This document shows positions 27,667 to 35,079 of a stretch of DNA of 64,000 nt, one piece after another. A program made the translations under genes and the position numbers. The stretch's first letter is position 1; every line of letters begins with the position of its first letter. The DNA lies in contig NZ_CP015438.1 of NCBI RefSeq assembly GCF_001634285.1, positions 1,500,001-1,564,000 of the forward strand. Direction: 5' to 3'. The notes beneath the pieces are model-generated. The model ran no database searches. It saw nothing but the letters and a program-made list of their open reading frames with translations, and was not told the origin of the DNA. Origin of the DNA: Anoxybacillus amylolyticus. Lineage in GTDB: Bacteria; Bacillota; Bacilli; Bacillales; Anoxybacillaceae.

Positions 27667-27679
27667 GTGGCTGTTTTTT
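27653..27679 (+). terminator. Terminator overlapping the end of cinA
   Basis: CAGCCGCC / GGTGGCTG (one G-T pair), loop GTATA, T6. The stem includes the last codons and the stop of cinA, and it stops read-through into recA. Confidence 0.88.
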
Positions 27680-27698
27680 CCATAAGAAACATAAAAAA

Positions 27699-27807
27699 GG
27701 CTCTTCACCAAAAGTTGTACTTGATTTTTTCATAACATGCCCCACTTACGCTTGAGTAAATCAATAATTTTTGCACATCCTTGTTCAGGAGAACGTATCG
27801 CTTGTCA
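27699..27807 (-). pseudogene. Relic of an IS end (ISL3-like) with transposase C-terminus
   Basis: GGCTCTTCACCAAAAGTTG (27699-27717) resembles the terminal inverted repeat of ISL3-family elements. Just inside it, on the minus strand, a frame reads QAIRSPEQGCAKIIDLLKRK then WGML and a TGA at 27732-27730, about 24 codons, cut off by an in-frame stop upstream. That is the arrangement of a transposase 3' end facing its IS end. The other end and the rest of the gene are absent. Family assignment is by eye and tentative. Confidence 0.45.
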
Positions 27808-27841
27808 AGCACATGTTGTGGTGATGAACCATAAAAAATAA

Positions 27842-27855
27842 CGAATGGATGTTCG
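27842..27855 (+). promoter_or_regulatory. LexA (DinR) box before recA
   Basis: CGAATGGATGTTCG matches the Bacillus SOS box CGAAC-N4-GTTCG with one change (T for C). It lies 8 nt ahead of the -35 of recA. Confidence 0.85.
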
Positions 27856-27863
27856 TTTTTTTC

Positions 27864-27892
27864 TTGGCAAAGGACAGAAAACGCGATATAGT
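27864..27892 (+). promoter_or_regulatory. SigA promoter of recA
   Basis: TTGGCA, 17 nt, TATAGT, about 33 nt before the recA ATG; adjacent to the LexA box. Confidence 0.85.
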
Positions 27893-27924
27893 AGTAGGTA
27901 GTAACCGATAAGGAGGAATAGAAA

Positions 27925-28974
27925 ATGAATCAAGACCGCCAAGCGGCCTTGGAACAGGCGCTCAAGCAAATTGAAAAGCAGTTTGGTAAAGGTTCGATTA
28001 TGAAACTTGGGGAGCAAGCTGAACGGCAAATTTCCACCATCTCAAGCGGCTCGCTTGCGCTCGATATCGCTTTAGGTGTGGGCGGATATCCGCGAGGACG
28101 AATCGTCGAAATTTATGGACCAGAATCTTCAGGGAAAACGACCGTTGCCCTTCATGCGATTGCAGAAGTACAAAAACAAGGCGGCCAAGCAGCGTTCATT
28201 GACGCAGAGCATGCGCTTGATCCAATATATGCTAAAAACCTAGGCGTCAATATCGACGAATTGCTCCTTTCCCAACCGGACACAGGAGAACAAGCGCTCG
28301 AAATTGCAGAGGCGCTTGTCAGAAGCGGTGCGGTAGATATTATCGTTATTGATTCAGTGGCAGCGCTTGTTCCGAAAGCGGAAATCGAAGGGGATATGGG
28401 CGACTCCCATGTCGGTTTGCAGGCACGTTTAATGTCACAAGCGCTACGGAAACTCTCTGGCGCGATCAACAAATCGAAAACAATTGCTATCTTTATTAAC
28501 CAAATTCGCGAAAAAGTAGGAGTGATGTTTGGAAACCCGGAAACAACCCCGGGGGGAAGAGCGCTCAAGTTTTACGCTTCCGTTCGTTTAGAAGTGCGCC
28601 GTGCTGAACAAATCAAACAAGGCAATGATATGGTTGGAAACAAAACGAAAATTAAAGTAGTAAAAAATAAAGTTGCCCCTCCATTTAAAACTGCTGATGT
28701 TGATATCATGTATGGCGAAGGAATTTCTCGCGAAGGTGAAATTATTGACATGGGTTCTGAACTTGACATTATTCAAAAGAGCGGTTCATGGTATTCGTAT
28801 AAAGACGAACGTCTTGGCCAGGGCCGCGAAAATGCCAAACAGTTTTTAAAAGAAAACCCGCATATTGCAGAGGAAATTGCGAAAGAAATTCGCGACCATT
28901 ATGGTGTAGACGCAGTGCGTGTAGCAAGCACAGCAAACGACCAACAAGACGAACTCGACTTTTTCGAAGAATAA
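27925..28974 (+). CDS. recA: Recombinase RecA
   Basis: ATP-dependent strand-exchange protein and LexA co-protease, 349 aa. Walker A GPESSGKT at residues 65-72, Walker [17 protein letters not shown]-binding loop L2 region [21 protein letters not shown], and an acidic C-terminus [16 protein letters not shown] is 8 nt before the ATG. The LexA box shows SOS control, and the partner gene lexA is at the right edge of the window. Intact and of normal length. Confidence 0.98.
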   Translation: MNQDRQAALEQALKQIEKQFGKGSIMKLGEQAERQISTISSGSLALDIALGVGGYPRGRIVEIYGPESSGKTTVALHAIAEVQKQGGQAAFIDAEHALDPIYAKNLGVNIDELLLSQPDTGEQALEIAEALVRSGAVDIIVIDSVAALVPKAEIEGDMGDSHVGLQARLMSQALRKLSGAINKSKTIAIFINQIREKVGVMFGNPETTPGGRALKFYASVRLEVRRAEQIKQGNDMVGNKTKIKVVKNKVAPPFKTADVDIMYGEGISREGEIIDMGSELDIIQKSGSWYSYKDERLGQGRENAKQFLKENPHIAEEIAKEIRDHYGVDAVRVASTANDQQDELDFFEE

Positions 28975-28982
28975 AGAAAATG

Positions 28983-29023
28983 AGAACAGACCGTAAAAAA
29001 ACGTGGTCTGTTCTTATTTTTTT
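28983..29023 (+). terminator. Terminator after recA, abutting an IS
   Basis: AGAACAGACC / GGTCTGTTCT stem, A-rich loop, then TATTTTTTT. The T tract runs into the TTTAA at 29019-29025 where the IS200/IS605 element appears to start. Confidence 0.88.
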
Positions 29024-29102
29024 AACATCTTTCCGAAAGAAGTCTCCCACTTCTAAACGAAGTGAAAGTGGGAGATGAATTTCGGTGAGGCGTAGGTATG
29101 AG

Positions 29103-29131
29103 TTGTTTCTTTTTTTGTGTTATGATATAAT
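29103..29131 (+). promoter_or_regulatory. Promoter of tnpA
   Basis: TTGTTT, 17 nt, then TATAAT with the extended TGA in front (TGATATAAT), 33 nt before the tnpA ATG. Confidence 0.7.
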
Positions 29132-29163
29132 CAGTCTTAGAAAAATGAAAGGCTGTTGTATCA

Positions 29164-29562
29164 ATGAAATTAGACAATAATAACCATTCAGTATTCCCGA
29201 TGTATTATCATCTTGTTCTGGTTGTAAAATATCGCAGACAAGTGATTGATGATACCATATCTGACTATGCAAAAGATATGTTTGTGAGATTGGGGAAAAA
29301 TTACAATATTTCCTTGGTCGAATGGAATCACGATATGGACCATGTGCATATTTTGTTCAAAGCACATCCGAATAGTGAACTATCAAAGTTTATCAATGTC
29401 TATAAAAGTGCAAGTTCTCGACTGATTAAAAAGCATTTTCCGCAAGTGAAAAGAAAACTGTGGAAAGAATATTTTTGGTCAAGAGGTTTTTTCCTGCTTA
29501 CAACGGGCGGTGCCCCCCTTGAAGTAATAAAAAAATATATAGAAAATCAAGGGATGAAGTGA
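29164..29562 (+). CDS. tnpA: TnpA, Y1 HUH transposase (IS200 type)
   Basis: Single-strand DNA transposase, 132 aa. HUH metal motif DHVHILF has His60 and His62; the catalytic tyrosine is Tyr125 in the final helix VIKKYIENQG. Both are intact, so the protein should be able to excise and insert the element as a circle of single-stranded DNA. It recognises the end hairpins. The segment before LLTTGG reads WSRGFF where relatives often have SPSYC, a small difference outside the active site. Followed 12 nt later by tnpB. Confidence 0.93.
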   Translation: MKLDNNNHSVFPMYYHLVLVVKYRRQVIDDTISDYAKDMFVRLGKNYNISLVEWNHDMDHVHILFKAHPNSELSKFINVYKSASSRLIKKHFPQVKRKLWKEYFWSRGFFLLTTGGAPLEVIKKYIENQGMK

Positions 29563-29574
29563 TGTGGTGTCGAT

Positions 29575-30684
29575 ATGGTAAACAAAGTCTATCAGTTCCG
29601 CTTGTACCCAACAAAAGAACAAGAACAGCTGCTTGCCAAAACCTTCGGTTGTGTCCGTTTCGTTTATAACAAAATGCTTGAAGAACGCATACAAATTTAT
29701 GAAAAGTTCAAAGACGACAAAGAAGCTTTGAAAAAACAAACATTTCCGACCCCTGCCAAGTACAAAAAGGAGTTTCCTTGGCTTAAAGAAGTGGATAGCC
29801 TTGCGCTGGCAAACGCCCAATTGAATTTGCAGAAAGCGTTTCAAAATTTCTTTTCGGGTCGTGCTGGATTTCCAAAGTTCAAAAACCGCAAGGCGAAACA
29901 GTCGTACACCACAAATGTGGTCAATGGCAATATTCAACTTTCAGATGGCTATATCAAGTTACCCAAACGGAAATGGGTCAAGTTCAAGCAACATCGGGAG
30001 ATTCCTGCCCACCATATCATCAAGGCTTGTACGATCACGAAAACAAAAACAGGAAAATACTATGTTTCTATTCTCACCGAATACGAACATCAACCTGTCC
30101 CCAAAGAAATACAAACGGTTGGTGGGCTTGATTTTTCCATGAATACGCTGTATGTCGATAGCGAGGGTAAGAGAGCCAATTATCCTCGTTTCTATCGGCA
30201 AGCATTGGAAAAATTAGCGAAAGAACAACGGATATTATCACGCCGAAAGAAAGGGTCTAATCGTTGGCATAAACAGCGTCTGAAAATTGCAAAGCTACAT
30301 GAAAAAATGGCGAACCAACGAAAAGACTTTCTGCATAAGGAGTCGCACCAATTAGCGAAACTTTATGATTGCGTGGTCATCGAAGACCTCAACATGAAAG
30401 GGATGTCGCAAGTTCTGAATTTCGGCAAGAGCGTTCATGACAACGGCTGGGGGATGTTCACGACATTTCTCCAATACAAGTTAGAGGAGCAAGGGAAAAA
30501 GCTTATCAAAATAGATAAGTGGTTTCCGTCATCTAAAACTTGTTCATGTTGCGGTCAAGTAAAGGAATCTTTATCGCTTTCTGAGCGTACATTCCGCTGT
30601 GAATGTGGATTCGAGAGCGACAGGGACGTCAATGCGGCAATCAATATCAAACATGAGGGCATGAAACGATTAGCGATAGCCTAA
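29575..30684 (+). CDS. tnpB: TnpB, RNA-guided nuclease (IS605 OrfB)
   Basis: Compact nuclease of 369 aa, ancestor type of Cas12. N-terminal helix-turn-helix (YQFRLYPTKEQEQLLAKTFG), OrfB domain, then a split RuvC: Asp in GGLDFSMNT (about 186), Glu in VVIEDLNMKGM (about 269) and Asp in SDRDVNAAIN (about 350). A zinc finger with CSCC and CECG lies between the last two. All catalytic residues are present. TnpB uses an omega-RNA from the element's right end to cut the empty donor site next to its TAM, which favours keeping the element. Confidence 0.93.
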   Translation: MVNKVYQFRLYPTKEQEQLLAKTFGCVRFVYNKMLEERIQIYEKFKDDKEALKKQTFPTPAKYKKEFPWLKEVDSLALANAQLNLQKAFQNFFSGRAGFPKFKNRKAKQSYTTNVVNGNIQLSDGYIKLPKRKWVKFKQHREIPAHHIIKACTITKTKTGKYYVSILTEYEHQPVPKEIQTVGGLDFSMNTLYVDSEGKRANYPRFYRQALEKLAKEQRILSRRKKGSNRWHKQRLKIAKLHEKMANQRKDFLHKESHQLAKLYDCVVIEDLNMKGMSQVLNFGKSVHDNGWGMFTTFLQYKLEEQGKKLIKIDKWFPSSKTCSCCGQVKESLSLSERTFRCECGFESDRDVNAAINIKHEGMKRLAIA

Positions 30685-30799
30685 CTTGTCCTCGAACCGT
30701 GGGACACACGGGGATCGCTCAGTCAACTTCCCGTCATGAGATGGGATTACCTGAGAAGCCCCACCTCTAAGCGAAGCGTAGGTGGTGGGAGCATGTCAC
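30580..30799 (+). ncRNA. Predicted omega-RNA (reRNA) of TnpB
   Basis: The tnpB 3' end and the following about 115 nt form the usual scaffold: CCGTGGGACACACGG (30698-30712) is one stem-loop and the right-end hairpin at 30759-30790 the last one. By analogy with known TnpB systems the guide would be the first about 16-20 nt outside the element, from about 30800. The 5' limit is a guess. Confidence 0.55.
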
Positions 30800-30828
30800 C
30801 ATTCTGTTATATTGTAATGCTTATTATC

Positions 30829-30857
30829 TTGACAATAAATGTTATCGCCTTTAAAAT
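30829..30857 (+). promoter_or_regulatory. SigA promoter of rny
   Basis: Consensus TTGACA, 17 nt, TAAAAT. It is outside the IS, so rny expression should be independent of it. Confidence 0.85.
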
Positions 30858-31076
30858 GAACATGTATATTTTAGAAAAAATGAAGGTCCGGGTTTCATCC
30901 TTTAAAAGGTGGAACACTTTGAATCGGGCGTACAGAGCGGGAGCGCTTGTTGTTTTTGATGAACATTTTGACGCCGTCAGCAAAAACAAAAGCCTTTTCG
31001 CTGTATGTGGAAATGGTAACGATTGCCGACATTCATGAAGCAACAAACAAGTTTATAGCAAGAGGAGGTGAAAAGG
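30858..31076 (+). other. Long leader of rny with possible small ORF
   Basis: About 210 nt separate the promoter from the rny start. A frame from the ATG at 30883 to 31038 could encode 51 aa (MKVRVSSFKRWNTLNRAYRA...) but no ribosome site precedes it and I recognise no relative. Short hairpins such as ATGAA/TTCAT at 30883-30901 are visible. The leader may control RNase Y, which is known to be tightly regulated, but nothing here proves it. Confidence 0.35.
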
Positions 31077-32636
31077 ATGGGTGTTAATATAATCATCTCC
31101 GCTTTGCTTAGTCTAGTCGTGGGTGCAGTTGTTGGCTTTTTTGTTCGTAAATCGATTGCAGAAGCGAAAATTGGTGGTGCCCAAGTGGCGGCTAACCAAA
31201 TTCTTGAAGAAGCAAAACGGGAAGCAGACGCACTAAAAAAAGAAGCGCTTCTTGAGGCGAAAGATGAGATTCATAAACTTCGGGCAGAAGCGGAACGCGA
31301 TATCCGCGATCGTCGCAGCGAACTGCAAAAACAAGAAAACCGGTTATTGCAAAAAGAAGAGAATCTCGACCGAAAAGATGACGCGTTAAACAAACGCGAG
31401 GCGCTTTTAGAGAAAAAAGAAGAAACACTTAACAAAAGACAACAGCATATTGAAGAGATGGAAAGCAAAGTGGAAGAGCTCGTTCAAAAAGAACAAGCAG
31501 AACTAGAGCGTATTTCTAGCTTAACGCGCGAAGAAGCACGTCAAATTATTTTAGAGCGTGTCGAGAAAGAACTTTCGCATGAAATTGCGATGATGATTAA
31601 AGAGGCAGAAACACGTGCAAAAGAAGAAGCAGATAAAAAAGCGAAAGAAATTTTATCTATGGCGATTCAGCGCTGTGCGGCGGATCACGTGGCAGAAACA
31701 ACCGTATCGGTTGTCAACTTGCCGAACGATGAAATGAAAGGTCGCATTATTGGCCGTGAAGGTCGCAATATTCGGACGTTAGAAACGCTAACGGGCATCG
31801 ATTTAATTATCGATGATACACCAGAAGCGGTGATTTTATCCGGCTTTGATCCAATTCGTCGCGAAACGGCTAGACTTGCTTTAGATAAGCTTGTCCAAGA
31901 TGGACGTATCCATCCGGCACGAATCGAAGAGATGGTTGAAAAAGCAAGGCGCGAAGTGGATGAACACATTCGCGAAGTCGGAGAACAGACGACGTTTGAA
32001 GTAGGCGTGCATGGCTTGCATCCTGACTTAATTAAAATTTTAGGACGTTTGAAATTCCGGACAAGCTACGGGCAAAACGTGCTAAAACATTCGATGGAAG
32101 TGGCATTTCTTGCAGGGTTAATGGCAGCAGAGCTAGGAGAAGATGAAATGCTTGCAAGACGAGCTGGTCTTCTTCATGACATCGGCAAAGCGATTGACCA
32201 TGAAGTGGAAGGAAGCCATGTCGAAATCGGTGTTGAGTTGGCAACGAAATATAAGGAACATCCGGTTGTCATCAATAGCATCGCTTCTCACCATGGCGAT
32301 ACGGCGCCAACATCCATTATCGCTGTGCTTGTTGCAGCAGCGGATGCGTTGTCGGCGGCAAGACCTGGAGCAAGAAGCGAAACGTTGGAAAACTATATTC
32401 GCCGCCTTGAAAAGCTTGAAGAAATTGCGGAATCGTATGAAGGCGTTGAAAAATCATATGCAATTCAAGCAGGTCGAGAAGTGCGCATCATTGTAAAACC
32501 AGATGCGATCGACGATCTCGAAGCACATCGATTAGCGCGCGACATTCGTAAACGAATTGAGGAAGAGCTCGATTACCCAGGACATATTAAAATTACCGTC
32601 ATTCGTGAAACGCGAGCGGTAGAGTACGCGAAATAA
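31077..32636 (+). CDS. rny: Ribonuclease Y
   Basis: Membrane-anchored endoribonuclease that starts mRNA decay in Bacillus, 519 aa. N-terminal membrane helix (about residues 4-22), a long charged coiled coil to about 200, a KH RNA-binding domain ([15 protein letters not shown]), then the HD domain with [10 protein letters not shown] at about 365 and SHHGD. The ATG at 31077 is 7 nt after AGGAGGTG; the GTG at 31068 overlaps that site. Highly similar to B. subtilis Rny. With rnjB in the same window both main mRNA decay nuclease families are represented. Confidence 0.97.
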   Translation: MGVNIIISALLSLVVGAVVGFFVRKSIAEAKIGGAQVAANQILEEAKREADALKKEALLEAKDEIHKLRAEAERDIRDRRSELQKQENRLLQKEENLDRKDDALNKREALLEKKEETLNKRQQHIEEMESKVEELVQKEQAELERISSLTREEARQIILERVEKELSHEIAMMIKEAETRAKEEADKKAKEILSMAIQRCAADHVAETTVSVVNLPNDEMKGRIIGREGRNIRTLETLTGIDLIIDDTPEAVILSGFDPIRRETARLALDKLVQDGRIHPARIEEMVEKARREVDEHIREVGEQTTFEVGVHGLHPDLIKILGRLKFRTSYGQNVLKHSMEVAFLAGLMAAELGEDEMLARRAGLLHDIGKAIDHEVEGSHVEIGVELATKYKEHPVVINSIASHHGDTAPTSIIAVLVAAADALSAARPGARSETLENYIRRLEKLEEIAESYEGVEKSYAIQAGREVRIIVKPDAIDDLEAHRLARDIRKRIEEELDYPGHIKITVIRETRAVEYAK

Positions 32637-32665
32637 AGTGGCGATACTGCCACTTTATTTTTTTT
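32633..32665 (+). terminator. Terminator after rny
   Basis: ATAAAGTGGC / GCCACTTTAT stem, GATACT loop, T7. It overlaps the stop codon. Confidence 0.9.
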
Positions 32666-32720
32666 CGATTTTGTGCCAAACTTGAACTAGCAAAACTTTA
32701 CGTGTAGAAAGGGTTAGACG

Positions 32721-33515
32721 ATGAGATTGTTGTTTATTGGAGATGTCGTCGGAGCACCGGGACGAAAAATGGTCGAACAATATCTCCCAAAACTAAAAAC
32801 AAAACATAAGCCACACGTCATTATTCTTAACGGGGAAAACGCGGCTGGCGGAAAAGGAATTACTGGGAAAATTTATCGCGGATTTTTAGAACAAGGGGCG
32901 CATGCGGTCACGTTAGGAAATCACGCATGGGACAATCGAGACATTTTTGAGTTTATCGATGAAGCAAAAGCGTTAGTCCGGCCCGCGAATTTGCCGATTG
33001 GAACGCCTGGAAAAGGAATTGTTTATATCGCGACAGAACATGGGGAAGTAGCGGTCATTAATTTGCAAGGACGGACGTTTTTGCCGGCCATTGATTGTCC
33101 GTTTCGTAAAGCCGACGAATTGGTTGCGGAAGCAATGCAGCGAACGCCGATTATTTTTGTGGATTTTCACGCGGAAGCAACAAGCGAAAAACAGGCGATG
33201 GGATGGCATTTAGACGGACGTGTTTCCGCTGTCATCGGCACGCATACGCACGTCCAAACAGCAGATGCCCGCATTTTACCGAAAGGTACAGCATACATGA
33301 CAGATGTCGGTATGACCGGCCCCTACGATGGTATTTTAGGGGTCGATCGCGAAGCGGTGCTGCGGAAATTTTTAACATCGCTTCCCGTTCGTTTTGAGGT
33401 GGCAGAAGGAAGAGGCCAACTAAGCGCCGTTTTGATTGAAATAGATGAAAAAACAGGGAAAGCAAAAAAGATTGAAAGAATGCTTATTAACGATGACCAC
33501 CCTTATTTTGAATAG
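32721..33515 (+). CDS. ymdB: Metallophosphoesterase / cyclic-nucleotide phosphodiesterase YmdB
   Basis: Di-metal phosphoesterase of the YmdB family, 264 aa, linked in B. subtilis to the switch between biofilm and motility and to RNase Y activity. Metal ligands are in FIGDVVGAPGR, NGENAAGGKG, LGNHAWDN, FHAEATSEK and GTHTHVQTAD. Conserved neighbour of rny; spoVS follows. GAAAGGGTTAG precedes the ATG. The reaction (2',3'-cNMP hydrolysis reported in the family) is not evident from sequence alone. Confidence 0.93.
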   Translation: MRLLFIGDVVGAPGRKMVEQYLPKLKTKHKPHVIILNGENAAGGKGITGKIYRGFLEQGAHAVTLGNHAWDNRDIFEFIDEAKALVRPANLPIGTPGKGIVYIATEHGEVAVINLQGRTFLPAIDCPFRKADELVAEAMQRTPIIFVDFHAEATSEKQAMGWHLDGRVSAVIGTHTHVQTADARILPKGTAYMTDVGMTGPYDGILGVDREAVLRKFLTSLPVRFEVAEGRGQLSAVLIEIDEKTGKAKKIERMLINDDHPYFE

Positions 33516-33555
33516 TTCACTTTTTAAGAATTTTTGAAAAATATTTTCTACCCTA

Positions 33556-33584
33556 GCAGGAATACTTGTCAAAACAGTGAATAT
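33556..33584 (+). promoter_or_regulatory. SigH promoter of spoVS
   Basis: GCAGGAATA, 11 nt, AGTGAATAT fits the SigH pattern RnAGGAwww-N11/12-RnnGAATww at every fixed base. spoVS is a known SigH gene. Confidence 0.85.
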
Positions 33585-33629
33585 AGTAACATTGAACTCA
33601 TCATTGCAGAAATTAAGGAGGAACCAGGA

Positions 33630-33890
33630 ATGGAAATATTAAAAGTTTCAGCAAAGTCGAACCCGAACTCTGTAGCTGGTGCACTTGCTGGGGTATTGCG
33701 CGAACGCGGAGCTGCCGAAATCCAAGCGATTGGCGCAGGTGCATTAAACCAAGCCGTTAAGGCCGTAGCGATCGCACGAGGATTTGTGGCACCGAGCGGA
33801 GTAGACCTTATTTGTATTCCTGCATTTACAGATATCATTATCGATGGCGAAGAGCGGACAGCAATTAAATTAATTGTCGAGCCTCGCTAA
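33630..33890 (+). CDS. spoVS: Stage V sporulation protein S
   Basis: Small Alba-fold protein of 86 aa that affects septation and spore development. Sequence MEILKVSAKSNPNSVAGALAG is nearly invariant in Bacilli. The ATG at 33630 follows AAGGAGG; further upstream in-frame codons lie within the SigH promoter and are not starts. Flanked by the SigH promoter and a terminator, so transcribed alone. Confidence 0.96.
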   Translation: MEILKVSAKSNPNSVAGALAGVLRERGAAEIQAIGAGALNQAVKAVAIARGFVAPSGVDLICIPAFTDIIIDGEERTAIKLIVEPR

Positions 33891-33906
33891 TTCATTCACC
33901 GATAGC

Positions 33907-33943
33907 ATAACCTGTTTGTCTTTTCAAACAGGTTATTTTATTT
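33907..33943 (+). terminator. Terminator after spoVS
   Basis: 12-bp stem ATAACCTGTTTG / CAAACAGGTTAT, TCTTTT loop, T-rich tail. Confidence 0.9.
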
Positions 33944-33965
33944 TAATAGATAGAGGTGTTGCTTC

Positions 33966-34883
33966 ATGATTTTTGATGCACATTGTGATGCATTAATGAA
34001 ATTATGGAAAAATCGATCCCTTTCGTTTGCGGATAGCCAAGAGCTTCACGTGACGTTCCAGTCACTAGCAAAAACAAAAAGCAAAGTGCAATGTTTCGCC
34101 ATTTATATTCCAGAATATATCTCGGAAGAAGCGCGGTTTACGGTGGCGCTTGAAATGGTTGACTTATTTTTCGAGCATATTATTGGTCACTTTCCAGCGA
34201 TTAAATTCGTCCAAACGAAAGCAGACATCGATGCATTGGCAGACGATGAAATCGGGGCGATGCTCACGTTAGAAGGATGCGAGGCAATTGGAACGAACCT
34301 TGTCAAATTAAAAACATTGCTTCGGCTTGGCGTCATGTCGGTCGGATTGACATGGAATTGGGCAAATGCTGTCGCGGACGGAGCATGGGAAGAGCGCGGG
34401 GCAGGGTTAACCCGTTTTGGAAAACAAGTGATTGCGCAATTAAACGAGGCGAAGCGATGGACAGATGTTTCTCATTTATCCGAAAAAGCGTTTTGGGAAG
34501 CGGTTGAAATCGCTGAATTCCCAATTGCTTCTCATTCTAATGCCTACGCGCTATGTCCACATCCACGCAACTTGCGCGACGAACAAATTCGCGCGTTAAT
34601 CCAAAAAAACGGCATGATAGGTATTACATTCGTCCCATATTTTTTAACGACAAAACAAGCCTCCATTGCCGATGTGCTTCGTCATTTAGACTACGTTTGT
34701 TCGCTCGGTGGAGAACAGCACGTTGGGTTTGGTTCTGATTTTGACGGCATCGATGAAACGACGCGCGGGCTAGAAAATACTCGCGGCTACGAAAAGCTTG
34801 TGAACGAGTTGCAAAAACGGTACGCAGCGAGAACGGTCGACCGTTTTCTCTTTCGTAATTTTTATGACCACTTGCCGCAATAA
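33966..34883 (+). CDS. Membrane dipeptidase family (peptidase M19) enzyme
   Basis: Zinc dipeptidase of the renal-dipeptidase family, 305 aa, cytoplasmic here (no signal peptide). Metal ligands appear in DAHCDALMK (HxD), the bridging Glu in LTLEGCEAIG, and His in DVSHLSE and ASHSNAYALCPHPRN; the last Asp is in FGSDFDG. It hydrolyses dipeptides, often with D-residues. Located between spoVS and korA, a position filled by tdh-kbl in B. subtilis, so this is a lineage-specific gene set. Physiological substrate unknown. Confidence 0.9.
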   Translation: MIFDAHCDALMKLWKNRSLSFADSQELHVTFQSLAKTKSKVQCFAIYIPEYISEEARFTVALEMVDLFFEHIIGHFPAIKFVQTKADIDALADDEIGAMLTLEGCEAIGTNLVKLKTLLRLGVMSVGLTWNWANAVADGAWEERGAGLTRFGKQVIAQLNEAKRWTDVSHLSEKAFWEAVEIAEFPIASHSNAYALCPHPRNLRDEQIRALIQKNGMIGITFVPYFLTTKQASIADVLRHLDYVCSLGGEQHVGFGSDFDGIDETTRGLENTRGYEKLVNELQKRYAARTVDRFLFRNFYDHLPQ

Positions 34884-35079
34884 ATATGAACGATTTTTGA
34901 CAGAAAGGGTTGCATTTTTTTTCCGATAGGTCTAGAATGGAATCGTTTAGTATATTCCCATATGCTAAAATTTTTGCACAAATCACAAGGTGAAATTCTA
35001 GTGATTTTGTCGGAAAAATGTTACACTTATAATCGTAAACCATACGCGATAATCGATGGAATTTAAAGGGGTGTAAGAA

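Larger units (their letters stand above)
29026..30799 (+). mobile_element. IS200/IS605-family element with tnpA and tnpB
   Basis: Complete-looking element: left subterminal hairpin (29044-29074, CTCCCACTT / AAGTGGGAG with an inner CACTTC / GAAGTG alternative), tnpA, tnpB, and a right hairpin (30759-30790). No terminal inverted repeats or target duplication, as expected of single-strand transposition. The left border is set after TTTAA, the right one after GTCAC; both are estimates. It lies between the recA terminator and the rny promoter and has not broken a gene. Confidence 0.85.

Noticed and set aside
29164-30684. TnpB as a broken or degenerate copy
   Set aside because: No frameshift or stop; all RuvC residues and the zinc finger are present.
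30736-31038. 100-codon frame covering the IS right end and the rny leader
   Set aside because: It crosses the IS border and the rny promoter, so the full frame cannot be a gene. Only the part after 30883 is kept as a doubtful small ORF.
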